64,000 nucleotides of DNA. Origin: Sarocladium kiliense (taxonomy: Eukaryota; Ascomycota; Sordariomycetes; Hypocreales; Sarocladiaceae). The translations under genes and the position numbers were made by a program. The stretch is taken from assembly GCA_030734395.1 (NCBI GenBank), contig JAUZTG010000048.1:868001-932000 (forward strand), written 5' to 3'. The notes beneath the pieces were generated by a model. The model saw only the letters and a list, made by a program, of their open reading frames with translations, was not told the DNA's origin and did no database searches. Below are positions 43,134 to 54,588 of the stretch, piece by piece (within the stretch, counting starts at the first letter, position 1; the number at the start of each line of letters is the position of its first letter).

Positions 43134-43499
43134 TCATCGTGACAGATATCCCATGAGTCCTGTTCCTCCAGGCACAGTTGACTTCCCAAGTCCCAGTTTC
43201 GACGGCGGTGCAGACGCAACTCCAAATCCTTCACCCAATGGTGCGACAGTCTCCGTTGGGCAGCCCTCTATGTTTGGCTTCGTCGGCTGTTTCTTCAGGT
43301 CATCCTCCCTCTGAAGCCCTGATGCTTCATTCAGGTTGGCTGCATTGACGCTGTCGAGCTTGCCACCTTTGATGGCACGCCCTTCACCCGGCTGCCCGTC
43401 CCTATATTGTTGGAATAGGGATGGTTTCTTCGCCTGAGATGGAGACTCGTCTTTCTCAGAGTGTGTAGCTTTCTTTGAGAACTTTGAGAGGAGACCCAT
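43134..43499 (-). CDS. Small protein of unknown function, possible N-myristoylation site
   Basis: 121 residues from the ATG at 43499. The frame is open slightly further upstream (to 43532), but MGLLSKFSKK gives Gly2 with Ser6 and Lys residues, which fits the N-myristoyltransferase pattern and favours this start. The protein is Lys, Pro, Gly and Ser rich, without Trp or a hydrophobic core, and probably disordered. It ends STVPGGTGLMGYLSR. No domain is recognised. Its order and composition look protein-like rather than random, but no paralogue or splice evidence is available. Confidence 0.5.
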   Translation of the reverse strand: MGLLSKFSKKATHSEKDESPSQAKKPSLFQQYRDGQPGEGRAIKGGKLDSVNAANLNEASGLQREDDLKKQPTKPNIEGCPTETVAPLGEGFGVASAPPSKLGLGKSTVPGGTGLMGYLSR

Positions 43500-44053
43500 G
43501 GTGTTGTGTTTCGAGGTTGTGCGTGAACCCAAGGACAGAACATCAGTAGGGCTTGGCGGACAGACGTTGTATATGTATGGCAGTTCTTGTTCGGGTCCCG
43601 TTCAATGGTCAGAGTGGTCTCCGAGCAGGCAATTCAACATCGTGGCTGTGCAGCCTGCATCGCAACAACCTTGAACCACTAACCTGTCAGATAAAGGCAC
43701 TTTTGGCTGGCCATTCTTGGTCACTTGATATCTAATCCGGTATAGTCGTTTCGGTGCTTATACGCCTAAGGAAATGCCTTACCGTTTCGATAATGTTGTC
43801 GCGACTTAGCACTACTTGAAGAAGGTCGATGCGCAGTGGCTTCCAAGCAACCCGGTCGACGAATGCAGCACATCTCCAGCACAAGGTCATTCTTGTCTAC
43901 TGATTGCGAGGCCCTGCCACGATGCGACCCTCAGTACCATGGTCGGGGTAAGGTTATCGAGGCCCATGGATAGGTGCATCAATCTTCCGCTTCATTGGAA
44001 ACTCTCCGCCTTTTGTTGCACGTCACAAGTCGTATTCATATATCTTTCATCTT
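43500..44053. other. Intergenic, 0.55 kb
   Basis: Promoter of the small orphan gene and 3' flank of ALG9. Frames here are short and partly antisense to ALG9. Confidence 0.5.
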
Positions 44054-45994
44054 CTACTTCTTTCTCCGTAATAAACAATGTCGGCCCCATTTGCGCTGGA
44101 ACTTTTCTGGCACCACCGAGACATTGGGGATCCAAAGGGCTCGGGCTAACAGGTGCGTATTCGCTGCATCGAGGAAGCTCTCACATTTCACAACCTCCCA
44201 ATGCTCCTCGTCAGCGATGTAGTCCGGCTCGTTTGGGGGAAGCGGGTCAGTTCTTTCTGGAAATTGTGTGTCAACCAGGAAATCACAGGCTCGCAGCTCG
44301 GTGTATTTCCCCATGTCTTCCTCGTTGCGATCATTGAGGCCATTAGTCGGCAGCCAGGTACCACTCCAGAACCCAAAGCCGATCTTAGCTTCAGAGAACT
44401 CGCCGGGTAGGAGACCACGGAACTCTGATCGCACAAACTTGGCGTGCATGTTGCGTGGGAGGAAATACGTTGAGGGAAATCGGTACCACTCCTTCCCAAG
44501 ACAGACGAGGTCGCCTTCACGCCCAACAAGTGGTTTCGCATCTTCGTCTTGGAGTGGTTGGTAGATCTTGAGGGGTGCGGAATAGGCTTCGTGAATGCCG
44601 TAGACGCGAGCAAAGCTTGCAGTCACTGACAAGGCAAAGATGCCGCTAACAAGCAATAGCTTAAGCCGCGCCGGGACCTTGCCGATCAATGTCTTTGGGT
44701 CAGATTGTCCAACCGCTGCGAGCAAGATATGCACGGCTATGGACGCATTGAGGGCTAGGAAGGGGTAGGCTGGGTACATGAAGCGCTCCTCCTTGTGTGG
44801 CTGAGCGGTGAAGATGGCAAGCCACATGTAGAATGGGGCAACGAAGACAACGGTTCGAAGTCCAGACTGGAATCCATGTCCAGAGGGCGAAAGAAGCTTT
44901 TGAAGCAGGAAGAGCGGCAAGGCTGCCATAGCCAGAACGAACCAGATGTTGAAGTTGAGCACCAGGTTCTTGAAGTAAAAGGTCCAAGGCTCGGTGCCAT
45001 ACAGATCGGGACCACCTGTCTTGGAGAAGATGTTGTACTTGACGATGTTCCAGCTGACGACAGCGATCTTTTTGTAGAAGAAGAGGTTAATGATGAAGTC
45101 GAAGAACTGTTGTGATCATTAGTCATGGTACTTGGGAAATCCAGGGCGGTGCACTCACCACAACGAGTAGCCCAGCAACTACACCGCGACCGATGCGAAC
45201 CAGGGACTCGATGAAGCTTTCCTTACTACTGAAAGCCATGAGAAGGATCTCCTCAAGCATGAACGGCGCACAAAGAGCTGCAGCAAAAGGCCACCCTAAG
45301 ACCCCGGCTACCGCGAACCAGAAAATACCCTGAGAGGTCTTGAGCCCACCTCTCCAGTTCATAAACGAGGCTGCGCCAACCATAGCTGCGTACATGGCGA
45401 AGCTAGAGGGCAGGTACGCAGCACTGGCATGGAAGTTTCCTGGGTTTGCGACGGTTGCCAAGAGGAAGAAGAACCCAATCCGGCCATTTAGGGTCAGGAC
45501 GATAGCCTGATAGAAGATAGTCTGAGAGAGGGCGCAGACGAGTGCCAGACCATATCGAACAAAGTAGAATTCGGCAACCTTGCTCGTATGGGGAAGAATC
45601 CTCCTAATGTTCCCAACGATCGCGTGTAGTCCAACGTAAAGCCAGCTTCGGATCGCATAGTCTGGGGAGTACTCCCACGTTTGTAGGCCATAACCATGTG
45701 AGAGGTAATGGGTCGGTTCCCAATAGTTGAAAGTCTCGTCGCAATCTTGAATCGGAGCAAAAACTGCGGCTATTATTCCGGCGGCGAGGAAAATATAGAA
45801 GGCGGAGATAGGCTGTACCACGTATGGTGTTGGCTTCCTGGAGCAAGACATGATCAGCAACACAATCGGCATTGGATGGCAGCTCGGCTTCGGAAGGTGG
45901 CGGGAAGGGCTAACTTTTTCTTGCCATGCGCAGCTGTTGGGTGCTCAAATCGACGTTCTTGAGGCGCTGAGCTCGGTTGCGGAGGAGGCGCCAT
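44054..45994 (-). CDS. ALG9: ALG9-type dolichyl-P-mannose alpha-1,2-mannosyltransferase
   Basis: Exons 45915-45994, 45159-45837 and 44054-45106 join to 603 residues. The enzyme adds alpha-1,2-mannose residues to the lipid-linked oligosaccharide in the ER lumen (GT22 family). The first luminal loop FAPIQDCDETFNYWEPTHYL and the later HKEERFMYPAYP are GT22/Alg9 hallmarks, and about ten hydrophobic segments are present. Exon 1 encodes a short cytosolic N terminus ending GKKK; the next exon continues KPTPYVVQP. Intron 1 has the less common donor GTTAGC but a good branch site (GCTGATC) and phase. Without it the frame would start at internal codons (45872 or 45851). Intron 2 has donor GTGAGT. Divergent from NAF1 with 517 bp between the starts. 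Confidence 0.92.
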
Positions 45995-46511
45995 CGTGAG
46001 GAGGTTGCGAACGAAGGATTAGCAGTACGTGCAGGTGGAGGAGGAGAGCTTCTCCGGAACTGAAGCTGGTGGGAAGCTCTTTAAGGTGATCGCGAGGTCA
46101 ACTCAACATTGGGGGGGCGAATCAGCGGTTCTTACAGTGGGCTCCCAGCGGGTGGGGGACCCTGAAGGGCGCTAATGCAGGCCCGGAAGAGGCCCCTCGT
46201 AGACTCCCCCACCCTTCGACTCGTAGTGGCGTCACCTGCTTTTGGGCAAAGAAAAAAAAAGTTCAAGAAAGTTTCGGTGACAGGACGCGATTCCAATCTA
46301 TGCACACTTACGCGCTACTTCTGGCCATCTTTCTCGGTTACTCTCACGTATTGGCTCGAAAGTGCAGCTGCCCAGATCGCCTATCTGACTGATTGACTTG
46401 ACAAGAGCTGTGCAGTGATCTACTTGCTCTTCACGATTTGAGGAAGCCCATCCATCGTGTATCCAACGACGATTCCCTTGGATACCCTCGCCTTCCGAGG
46501 CCATCGCAAAC
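45995..46511. other. Divergent promoter region of ALG9 and NAF1
   Basis: 517 bp with an A-run at 46252-46260 (GAAAAAAAAAG context). No coding sequence seen. Confidence 0.6.
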
Positions 46512-48218
46512 ATGTCAGGCTTTCAGATACCTGGTCTCGGCCAGGCAAAGCCAAATGAGGTTCTGCCCCCTGTCCCCGTCCAATCCCAGCCAGAGCGATC
46601 AGACGCAGACGATACAGCCATGACCATGGACCCTCCAAGCATCGCCGGCGCAGGAAGCGATGTCAACGATTCGACGAAGGAGAACACCCAAGCTCAGCCG
46701 GTCGAGACGTCTGACGCTATGGCAATCGATAGGCCTGCGAGCCCGCCGTCTTTGACTGGCGCCCTCGAGGCCGCCATCGGTGGTCTCGACGAGCCACAGC
46801 CAGCAGATTCGGAGGTGACAGAGACTAGGGAGCAGCAATTGCAGGCTGAGGCACAGGCACAACAGATCATCAACGAACAAGCGCAAGCGCAACCTGAAGA
46901 ATCACAACAGGAAGGCCAGCCAGAATGGGAGGCCGACTCTTCACCTTACGAATCCTCCTCCGACTCCAGCTCCGACTCCTCAGATGAGGACTCCGACGAT
47001 GAACCATATGAGCTTCTAGGCGTGGAGGAAACTGCGAGGTTGCTCATGGAGGCCGAGGGCGGCTCAGATGATGAAGGGGAGCGTGGAGGCAAGGCGACAG
47101 GGACCGCTCAAGTGAAGACGAAGAACGAGATGGAGGAAGAACCGATCCCAAAACCCGACGTCGTAATCACACCAGAGATGAAGATCGAAGAGCTCGGCTC
47201 AATACAAACCATCGTTGAGGGCACCGCACTCATCAAGGCCATCACCCCCGGCGAATATCAAGTTCTCGACACCGGCTCCGTCCTCTGCACAGCCGACCGC
47301 ACCGTCATCGGCGCCGTCGCCGAAACGATCGGCAAAGTCATCCAACCTCTTTACACCGTCCGCTTCTCTTCCCCTTCCGAACCCTCCGAGCTAGGTCTCG
47401 AATCCGGCACCAAGATCTTTTACCCCGTCGATCACGCGAATTACGTCTTCACCGAACCCCTCAAAAACCTCAAAGGCTCTGACGCGAGCAACATCCACGA
47501 TGAAGAGGTGGGAGATGAGGAGATGGAATTCTCGGATGATGAAAAGGAGGCAGAGTATAAGCGCAGCTTGAAGCAGAAGAAGAGAGAGAGAGCAAGAGGG
47601 GGGGCTTCGGCCAGGGGTGGGAAAGAGCCGCATCCATTAAGGCAGGAGGTTCAGCCTGATGGTGGGTTGAACTACGATGAAGATGATGATGGGCCATATA
47701 AGCCGCTCACGCGACCGCCTGGATTTGGAAGCGGGCCGGTGTCGACAGAGACGTATGAACCCAGACCACGTGGGGGTTTCAGAGGAGGACGAGGCGAGAG
47801 CAGAGGTCGTGGAGGTCGTGGAAGGGGAGGAAGAGGTGGACGAGGAGGCTCGGGTGCGCCGCGGGACGGCTACAGCTTGCCACCTCAAGGAGCACAACAG
47901 CAACAGTATCCCCAGCCCTCAAATCCACAGGGCCAATGGGGTGCCGCAGGCCAAGCAGCTCCTCCTCCGCCTGCTGTGCCAGGCTTTGGCTTTCAGATGC
48001 CCGGCTGGCCACAACCTCCCGCTCCAGGAAGCGGAGCCGTGCCACCGCCGCCTCCGCCAGGGTGGCCAGCTCAGGGACAAGCAAGCCAAGGGCAGGCGAA
48101 TCCTGCATTCAACCCGGCGGTGTTCGCGGCGCTGTTAAGTCAGATGCAGCAAGCACAGCAAGGTGGCGGTGGGCAACAAGGATGGGGAGGACAGCAGCAG
48201 CCTCCGCCAGGTCAATAA
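46512..48218 (+). CDS. NAF1: H/ACA RNP assembly factor NAF1
   Basis: A single exon of 568 residues. Naf1 brings the H/ACA snoRNP proteins to nascent RNA in the nucleus and is later replaced by Gar1. The Gar1/Naf1 beta-barrel lies at about residues 216-310 (PEMKIEELGSIQTIVEGTAL..., VLDTGSVLCTADRTVIGAV, GKVIQPLYTVRF, GTKIFYPVDHANYVF). It is preceded by an acidic Ser/Asp stretch (SSSDSSDEDSDDEPYE). An acidic and then basic region, an RGG box at about 418-450 and a Pro/Gln/Gly-rich tail follow. Length and order of parts match fungal Naf1. The start MSGFQIPGLG is conserved in feel and the first ATG of the frame. Convergent with the aminopeptidase gene. Confidence 0.94.
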   Translation: MSGFQIPGLGQAKPNEVLPPVPVQSQPERSDADDTAMTMDPPSIAGAGSDVNDSTKENTQAQPVETSDAMAIDRPASPPSLTGALEAAIGGLDEPQPADSEVTETREQQLQAEAQAQQIINEQAQAQPEESQQEGQPEWEADSSPYESSSDSSSDSSDEDSDDEPYELLGVEETARLLMEAEGGSDDEGERGGKATGTAQVKTKNEMEEEPIPKPDVVITPEMKIEELGSIQTIVEGTALIKAITPGEYQVLDTGSVLCTADRTVIGAVAETIGKVIQPLYTVRFSSPSEPSELGLESGTKIFYPVDHANYVFTEPLKNLKGSDASNIHDEEVGDEEMEFSDDEKEAEYKRSLKQKKRERARGGASARGGKEPHPLRQEVQPDGGLNYDEDDDGPYKPLTRPPGFGSGPVSTETYEPRPRGGFRGGRGESRGRGGRGRGGRGGRGGSGAPRDGYSLPPQGAQQQQYPQPSNPQGQWGAAGQAAPPPPAVPGFGFQMPGWPQPPAPGSGAVPPPPPPGWPAQGQASQGQANPAFNPAVFAALLSQMQQAQQGGGGQQGWGGQQQPPPGQ

Positions 48219-48399
48219 TCGGGCGACGATGGTCATAATCAAGTAGTGCTGATATTGATGTTGGTCAAAAGTGTATGAATTCATGATACCCAATGCTAGA
48301 ACCCAGTCATGTATAATCTAGCCAATCAACGAAACGCCTATCTCCATTCAGTGCTTGTAAACTGGCGACTCGAATAATGTTTACCATGCGTAATCGCAT

Positions 48400-49695
48400 C
48401 TACAGCTCGCCGACTTGCTTCTTGGATGAGAAATCGTTGAAGCCGAGCTCGTAGACAAGGCCGAGGGTCATGCGCGCATGCTCAAGCATGTGCTCGAAGG
48501 ACAGGTACTTGATGCTGTCATCGGTGCTGTGGATATGGGGATCCGAGTCCTTGAACTCGCTCTCGATGACGAAAGCGGAGGGGTAGCCGGCTTTGGAGGC
48601 AGAAGCGTGGTCGGAGCAGGCGTATCCGCACTCTGTCTCAACCCAGTCGATGTCGCAGTACTGCTATATGTCAGCTCATCAAGTCACGGATACTGCGCAG
48701 CATAAAAGCTCACCTCCTCGATGACGGTCTTGATGAAGGAGGTCAGGCCCTTGTCAACATAGTCGGTGATGACCCCCACAGCCTCAGGCTTGCCAGCATC
48801 AAGAGTCTTCTGGACGAAACCAGTCATATCCTGCTGAAGCATAGCCTTGACGTCGCGACCCTTCTCCTCGTAAGCCTGGAAGATGGCCTGGCTACCGAGA
48901 AGACCGCCCTCCTCAGCGCTGTACCAGTGGAACTCAATAGTGTTCTTTGCCTTGCCCTTGATGACATCTTCAGACTGGAGGAGAGCGCGGAAGACCTCCA
49001 TGATGGTTACGGTACCGCTGCCATCGTCATCGGCGCCAGGGGCAGCGAGAATTGAGGGGAGCCACAGGTTGATGGAGTCCTGGTGAGCTCCGATCACTAC
49101 CGTATCATCGGACTTGCCGGGGATGGTGGCAATGACAGAGCTCTGTTGCCAGGTATGCGGGAACGGCTTCGCGGAGACGGAGTCCTCGGCGCCAGCTTCC
49201 TTGATGATCTCCTGGACCTTGGACAGGACCCAGTCGGACGACTCCCGACCATAGTCAGACTTGTAGTACCGGGTGTGGAAACTTGTGAGCTTCTCAAGAT
49301 TCGTCTTCATCTCGGAGGTCGAAAGGTTGCCGATCAGAGGGTAGACATCATCCTGGCGGACACACTTCTCAGGGAAGTGCACCTTTGCAGCAGTGCGTGC
49401 GCGCATCGTGCCGAGGGCCTGTGTCTCGGTGATGTCCATGAAGGTCTTGCCGGCCTGGTAACAGTCAGTATCCACAGCATGGTGCTCATACAGGGGAAAG
49501 ACGCACGCGACGGAGCTCCCACTTGTCCTCCTCGGTCACCCATTGTGTCTCGCCAGGTGCAGTCTCGATGAGGTACTCGGCGGCGCTATCTGGGTACAGC
49601 ACGACGTTATCGGCGTCGGACTCGTGCTTCTCAACGAAGCGCGCGGAGGCGACAGGAAGGCATGTCGCCAGAAGAGCTGAGCGTGAGAACCTCAT
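48400..49695 (-). CDS. Secreted leucine aminopeptidase, M28 family (Lap1-like)
   Basis: Exons 49507-49695, 48714-49454 and 48400-48660 join to 396 residues. A signal peptide (cleavage near ASARF) and a propeptide of about 70 residues precede the M28 metallopeptidase domain. The two-zinc site is visible: AHQDS (H187), GADDDGSG (D206), AEEGG (E244/E245), QQDMTG (D272) and HIHSTDD (H354). CGYACSDHAS supplies the usual disulfide. It releases N-terminal amino acids, with Leu preferred, outside the cell. Intron 1 (donor GTGCGT) and intron 2 (donor GTGAGC) are 52-53 bp and phase 0. The final exon ends FNDFSSKKQVGEL. Family members are acid- or neutral-induced secreted enzymes important for protein use. 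Confidence 0.95.
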
Positions 49696-51138
49696 GGTGG
49701 GGCGATGCTAGTTATGATGAGAGTGGTAATGATGGTGAAGCGTGTTAGTTGATGTAGAACTGGGGAAGCAGGTAGAGAGATGCTGGGGGAGCTTGCGCAG
49801 CTTGGCGAGCTTGAGCAGGCAGGTGACGCATGATGCGGCGGCGGTGTTTGGGTCCAGTGGGCCTCGAGGAAGATGTGGGGCGTTGCCGCTCTTGTTGATG
49901 TGGGGGATCGTGGCTTGGCTGAGGACCTGAGGTGGCGTCGACGGTGGCCACTGTCCATCTCAGGTACATTACTACCGAACTCAGGTACCCGAGACTGATG
50001 TGACGAGATGCTGGAGACGTCAACAATGTTCGCGCCACCGGGGTCTTGAAGAGGATGGACAAATGAGAAGGTTCTATATCACTCGCAAAGGCCCTTCTTG
50101 AGGCAGACTACACCATTTCAATGAAACAGGACGAGACGAGAATCTCTCCAAGTCAAAAGATTGGTCTCTACTATGACATTCTCCAAAGTCAATAGATTTA
50201 AGCAGTCATACAACTAAAGCACCTCATTCGCAAATATTGTAGGCATGATGCCCACACAGAGACTATGTGATTCGATAAAGATAAACCTAATAGGTTAGTA
50301 GATTACAAGACTAGAGCTTCAGAGCAGGTAGCCCAAGAGTTGCTCAGCTGAAGTAGGTGACCTTCCGCTGTAGTGTGTACCCTTGCCTTTCGAGACTACA
50401 ACTCATCTGTAACCTCGGTGCATATTGTGTCAACTGATTCTCCCAACACTGTTCCGGAACCTGGTCTTCGCCCACACGAACAATACAGTGAGCAGAGGTG
50501 CGGTCCATTCTCAATTATGCCACCTTTATACCGCCTACTCAGAATTACGTTTAGTATGAAGCATATCCCTGCTGTCAACGCCGACAAATGATTGGCTCGC
50601 TAGTACATCGAGGCTCGGTCACTTCACACGAACACCCAGCTAAGACCAGGCACAACTTTCAGCGACCACAGTACTCAAGGAACCCTGGAATCTCCTCAAC
50701 GGACCCATTTAAGTTTTCACATTCTATCAATCGAGTCCGCTTCCATAACATGAATCAAGAGGGAATAAATAGACATGAAGCATGTAAAGGGTCTTACTGT
50801 CGGAATACGGATACTCACCGAAGAAGCACCCCAAGCCTTGGTCAAGCTGCCCACCATCGTGAGGGGGAGTGTGGGCCACGGACCTCCAACAGCCTAGTGT
50901 AGCTCACCGATGCAACATTGTAAAGGATCATCATCAATCGATCTCGGTCCGAAATTCGAGAATCTCACCCTCGTGGCAAAGCTAATGAAAATGCGGGGTT
51001 GATTCATCTCCATGTTGTTTATGTATTTCATCATGTCCGGCTCCGGTCCCGGTCCCTCGCTGCTCAGCTTCTTTTCATCTACAGCCGGGCTACCGTGGCG
51101 TATTTGAGTGTGCCGAACCCTTCAGCAGTTGTCCCACT
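49696..51138. other. Intergenic, 1.4 kb
   Basis: Promoters of the aminopeptidase (-) and the GH43-type gene (+). No gene or repeat seen. Confidence 0.5.
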
Positions 51139-52920
51139 ATGCAGCTCCTTCATGTTCTCGCCAGCCTTGTGCTGCTTGTCTCTCCCATCGCAATGGCAGA
51201 CCCCAGTGGCGACGAGAAATCGCACGGCCAGAAGCCTGAATTCCACAACTCGGCTCGTCACTCGGCAGCAGATCCTCATGTCATCTTTGATGCCAAAAGC
51301 GGACGCTATTATGCCTACTCGACTGAGGGCGCCGACGAGGGTTACAACTTCGCCATCTACAGCAGCCCCGATCTGTCAACTTGGCACAGGCACCCGGGGG
51401 GCGTTCTCAAGGGTTGCCTGGACAAGAATGGGAACTCAATTGAAGGTGGCCAGGCTTGCTGGGCTCGCGATTGGTACTGGGCGCCAGAGACGTATTACAA
51501 CGAGAAAACGGGGTGGTACTTCTTCTTCTTCGCTGGGCGCTTGCGAGAGGACTTGGCCAAAGATCATTTCCGGTACTCCGACTTCGAAGAGCCTTCGAAG
51601 CTTGGAGTGGCTGTCTCGCGATCGCCTACTGGGCCTTTCGAAGAAATTGAGTCGAAGCCAATTGACTATTATCCCTTTGATCCAGAATACTATGACGTCA
51701 ATCTGATCATGGACGAGAAGCAGATGCTGCCACCACAAAACCTCAAGGAGGGCCACACTGCGCCCAAGGGAACTTACATCCCACACATTGATGTCAACAT
51801 TTTCTTTGATGATGACGATCGGATCTATCTTTACGTCTCCCGTAACGCGTACCGCAATTGGAATTGGGACAAGAAACTCGGAAAGTACATCGAGGAGTCC
51901 AACATCATCATGGTCGAGATGGATCGCGGTTGGTGGGATGACCCGACAGCATCAACTATGCCGGAGATCATTGAGTCCCAAAAGAATATTCACGCCAAGG
52001 ATGCGCCCAAACTGCCCTGCAACATCACGTCCTATAACGGCACCGGCGAGCTGGGAAGCCCACCACGCAAGGATGGCTGGAAGACTGTCATCTCATACGG
52101 AGCGGATCCTCAAGAGTGGGAGAACTACCACGTTGACGACTATGCCAAGTTCAACGGCGAGAAGAAGGACCGTCGTTGGTCTGAGGGCAGCACACTCATC
52201 AAGCGGACTGGCAAGGATGGCAAGCCTGTTTATATGCTCACGTACAGCGCCAACAACTTCGAGGCATCCAACTATGGTGTCGGTTTCGCGACAGCGGAGT
52301 CTCCCTTCGGGCCGTTCAAGAAGTCCGCGAATAACCCTGTTCTAGCACAGGAACCGGACGGCGAGTTTCCAATCTACTCCGTCGGCCATGGTAGCATTGT
52401 GGCATCGCCGCCACGTCACGGCTACGAGGACGTAGGGGCCCAGGACGTAACTCTGCATACTCCGAAGGGCGCTGAGCTTTTCTATGTTCATCATGGGCGC
52501 AACGACACAGAACGCAGCAGGAGCACGTATACGACAAGGATGGAGATCCACGACTCCGCTGTGTACTTCGGATCCGACAACGCAATCAGCATGTCCCTGA
52601 CACCACTCGATCAACCCTTGCCCAAGAACACCTACCCTCTGAAGATAGATGCGAAATGTGCCAAGGGAAAGGAAGAGTCGGGATATAAAATTCGAGTGCT
52701 ATCCAAAATTGGTGCCGCCTTTGATCTTTCTGAAGGCTCTAACAGGGTTGTCGGGCGGCCGGGAGACGTTCAAGCCGAGCTATTGCTTGAAAGCGTACAG
52801 GGCGATGGGTTCTACCAGGCGAGCTTTGGCGATGCTCGGCTGAAAGAAATTGTGTACCAACGCTTGAATGTTGATGGTACGTGGGCTGATGTAGCGAGCA
52901 GAAAGGTTCACTGTAGATAG
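51139..52920 (+). CDS. Secreted GH43-type glycosidase
   Basis: An intronless gene of 593 residues with a signal peptide (cleavage after AMA, residue 20). The five-bladed propeller of GH43 is indicated by HSAADPHVIF (D45, catalytic base), WYWAPETYY (115-123), HIDVNIFF (D218, pKa modulator) and RWSEGSTLIKR (E349, general acid). The C-terminal 100 residues may form a small accessory beta domain. Enzymes of this family act on arabinose-, xylose- or galactose-containing side chains; the substrate cannot be set from the sequence alone. Compared with most GH43 enzymes (about 300-550 residues) it has long insertions, for example the acidic DYYPFDPEYYDVN loop. NIT and NGT glycosylation sites are visible near residues 295-302. 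Confidence 0.85.
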   Translation: MQLLHVLASLVLLVSPIAMADPSGDEKSHGQKPEFHNSARHSAADPHVIFDAKSGRYYAYSTEGADEGYNFAIYSSPDLSTWHRHPGGVLKGCLDKNGNSIEGGQACWARDWYWAPETYYNEKTGWYFFFFAGRLREDLAKDHFRYSDFEEPSKLGVAVSRSPTGPFEEIESKPIDYYPFDPEYYDVNLIMDEKQMLPPQNLKEGHTAPKGTYIPHIDVNIFFDDDDRIYLYVSRNAYRNWNWDKKLGKYIEESNIIMVEMDRGWWDDPTASTMPEIIESQKNIHAKDAPKLPCNITSYNGTGELGSPPRKDGWKTVISYGADPQEWENYHVDDYAKFNGEKKDRRWSEGSTLIKRTGKDGKPVYMLTYSANNFEASNYGVGFATAESPFGPFKKSANNPVLAQEPDGEFPIYSVGHGSIVASPPRHGYEDVGAQDVTLHTPKGAELFYVHHGRNDTERSRSTYTTRMEIHDSAVYFGSDNAISMSLTPLDQPLPKNTYPLKIDAKCAKGKEESGYKIRVLSKIGAAFDLSEGSNRVVGRPGDVQAELLLESVQGDGFYQASFGDARLKEIVYQRLNVDGTWADVASRKVHCR

Positions 52921-53785
52921 ACTCATATGAGGGTGAATGGTGCTCTAATAGCTAAAGTGAGTGAGAATATATGAACTCCGTGGTCAATGTTCGCATGTCG
53001 CGAAACGTCCAAAACACAGAGCCGCCATGAAGCTCCTCGCTTGGCCAAGGTCCAGGCCCTATGACTCGACGAACCTGATCAGCCAGCTCTGTGAACCGAC
53101 CGCCCGGGTTCTCACAGAGACTTAGAGTACCACGGCAGTTCCCGAATCCTGTCTGATGCCACACTTGTAGAATTATAGGCGGGCAATCTGCGCTTGTATA
53201 TCGACTAGAAGCGACATACGGCCAAGAAGTGCGTGAGGGCAGATGAAGCTGCTGCGCGCTAGCATGCACATGAGTATCAGTACACCAGGAACCGGCCGCA
53301 GAGCTATTGACGACCCAAGCGTATCGCTGTGCTCGAGTACGAAACTATAGAAGCTCAAGAGAAGCAGGTTCGAAAGGGCGTGGCTCACGACCGACTCCGA
53401 CGCAGCAATGTCTAGTAGCGATGGAGGCAGAGAGACTTGTCACTGTAGACACTCAAACTCCAGCTTCGCCCATACCGAGGCCATGTCAGTTTGGAGGCCC
53501 TCTGCCACCAATTCCATGCGGCTGTGGTAAAACTCGGCAGCATGGCGCGAAAGGCGAAGGTAATGATGTCCAAGCGTGCCAGGATCCAATGAGTCTGCAT
53601 TGTTCCGACAGGACCTGGGAGGGAAGATGAATTGGTGGATCAGGATGGCCTGTCAGTCGTCTCCAGACGCTTGTGAGAACGGCACCAGCAATAACTGGTG
53701 CAGGAAAGGGACTTCTGCCGCAGTCGTGTTTATGCTTAACATGGTGAAAGATCTAGTGCTTTTTCAGTATAGATCAGTCCAGTCA
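52921..53785. other. Intergenic, 0.87 kb
   Basis: Short frames on both strands without domains. Could contain further exons of the broken ORF to the right, but I could not join any with confidence. Confidence 0.4.
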
Positions 53786-54385
53786 TCATGGAATATAGAT
53801 ATTCACCCTCTGGAGGACCTCATTACTAAGGCGGAGGAAGTTGTTCAGGAGCAAGGTTCCAGCGATGATAGGCATGGATAGCTCAGCATTCTCGAGCGTC
53901 CTTGTCACCTCTCGGATCTTCCGGAATAGATCTTCCGATTCATCTAGTAATTGCAGGAAATTCTGCAAGCAAAATTCGACATAGCCCATGAATTTCCCCA
54001 ACGTGCCCGTCTCTCCGCTATCCAGCATCTCTGGGGTACCGAAGGGTGAAAAGGGATGTACATCTTTCCAGTACAACTCGGTCAGAGGCAATAGGTCGGT
54101 GTGACCGGAACCATCCTCGTTTGGCGACACGGGCTTGTATAGACGCTTATCAGCCAAGTCATGCCGCTCAGCTACAGGCAGCTGACAGTCGGCTTCCTTG
54201 AGATTGGCCCGTGCGGCTTCATTGTCGCTCTTGTCCGACAATATTCCGGAACTGGATAGGGGCCGCTGATGCCTCTACACGAGACCTAACTTTCTAGACT
54301 TCAGACGTCGCTTTGGACTGGATCGCACTTCGGCGAACGCCACCTGCATGGACTGCAAGCCGCTTTCCAAACGTGCAACTGTGCG
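53786..54385 (-). pseudogene. Interrupted ORF, possible relic gene
   Basis: A 151-codon open frame (53786-54241) that starts with TTG, not ATG. The same frame continues upstream through a single TAG (54275-54277) into a helical, protein-like stretch (VARLESGLQSMQVAFAEVRS) back to about 54385. Downstream of the TAG the protein is amphipathic and helical (GKFMGYVEFCLQNFLQLLDE, PIIAGTLLLNNFLRLSNEVL). No ATG, no intron that removes the stop and no recognisable domain were found. Either a pseudogene broken by the TAG or part of a gene whose splicing I could not resolve. Confidence 0.35.
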
Positions 54386-54588
54386 TTATGTATGTTCCCG
54401 GCTAATCAAGCGGACAGCCTTCACAGACGGTACTGTGCATAAAAGATCACTAACATCGAGTCCCGCTTACGGTCACGGTAAATAGGGGAAGAGATAAGCT
54501 CTATTGTCTATGCTATGTATGGCCTGCTTCGTTCGCGAGATCATACAAGAGTCTGCTCAGCCTTTCCCTCGAGGTTGCGCGAGAGTGA

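Noticed and set aside
54325..54357. Apparent zinc-cluster half (C-S-P-C then six residues then Cys) on the minus strand
   Set aside because: It lies in a frame that stops 24 bases later with no second half, and a different frame is open through this stretch. Taken as coincidence.
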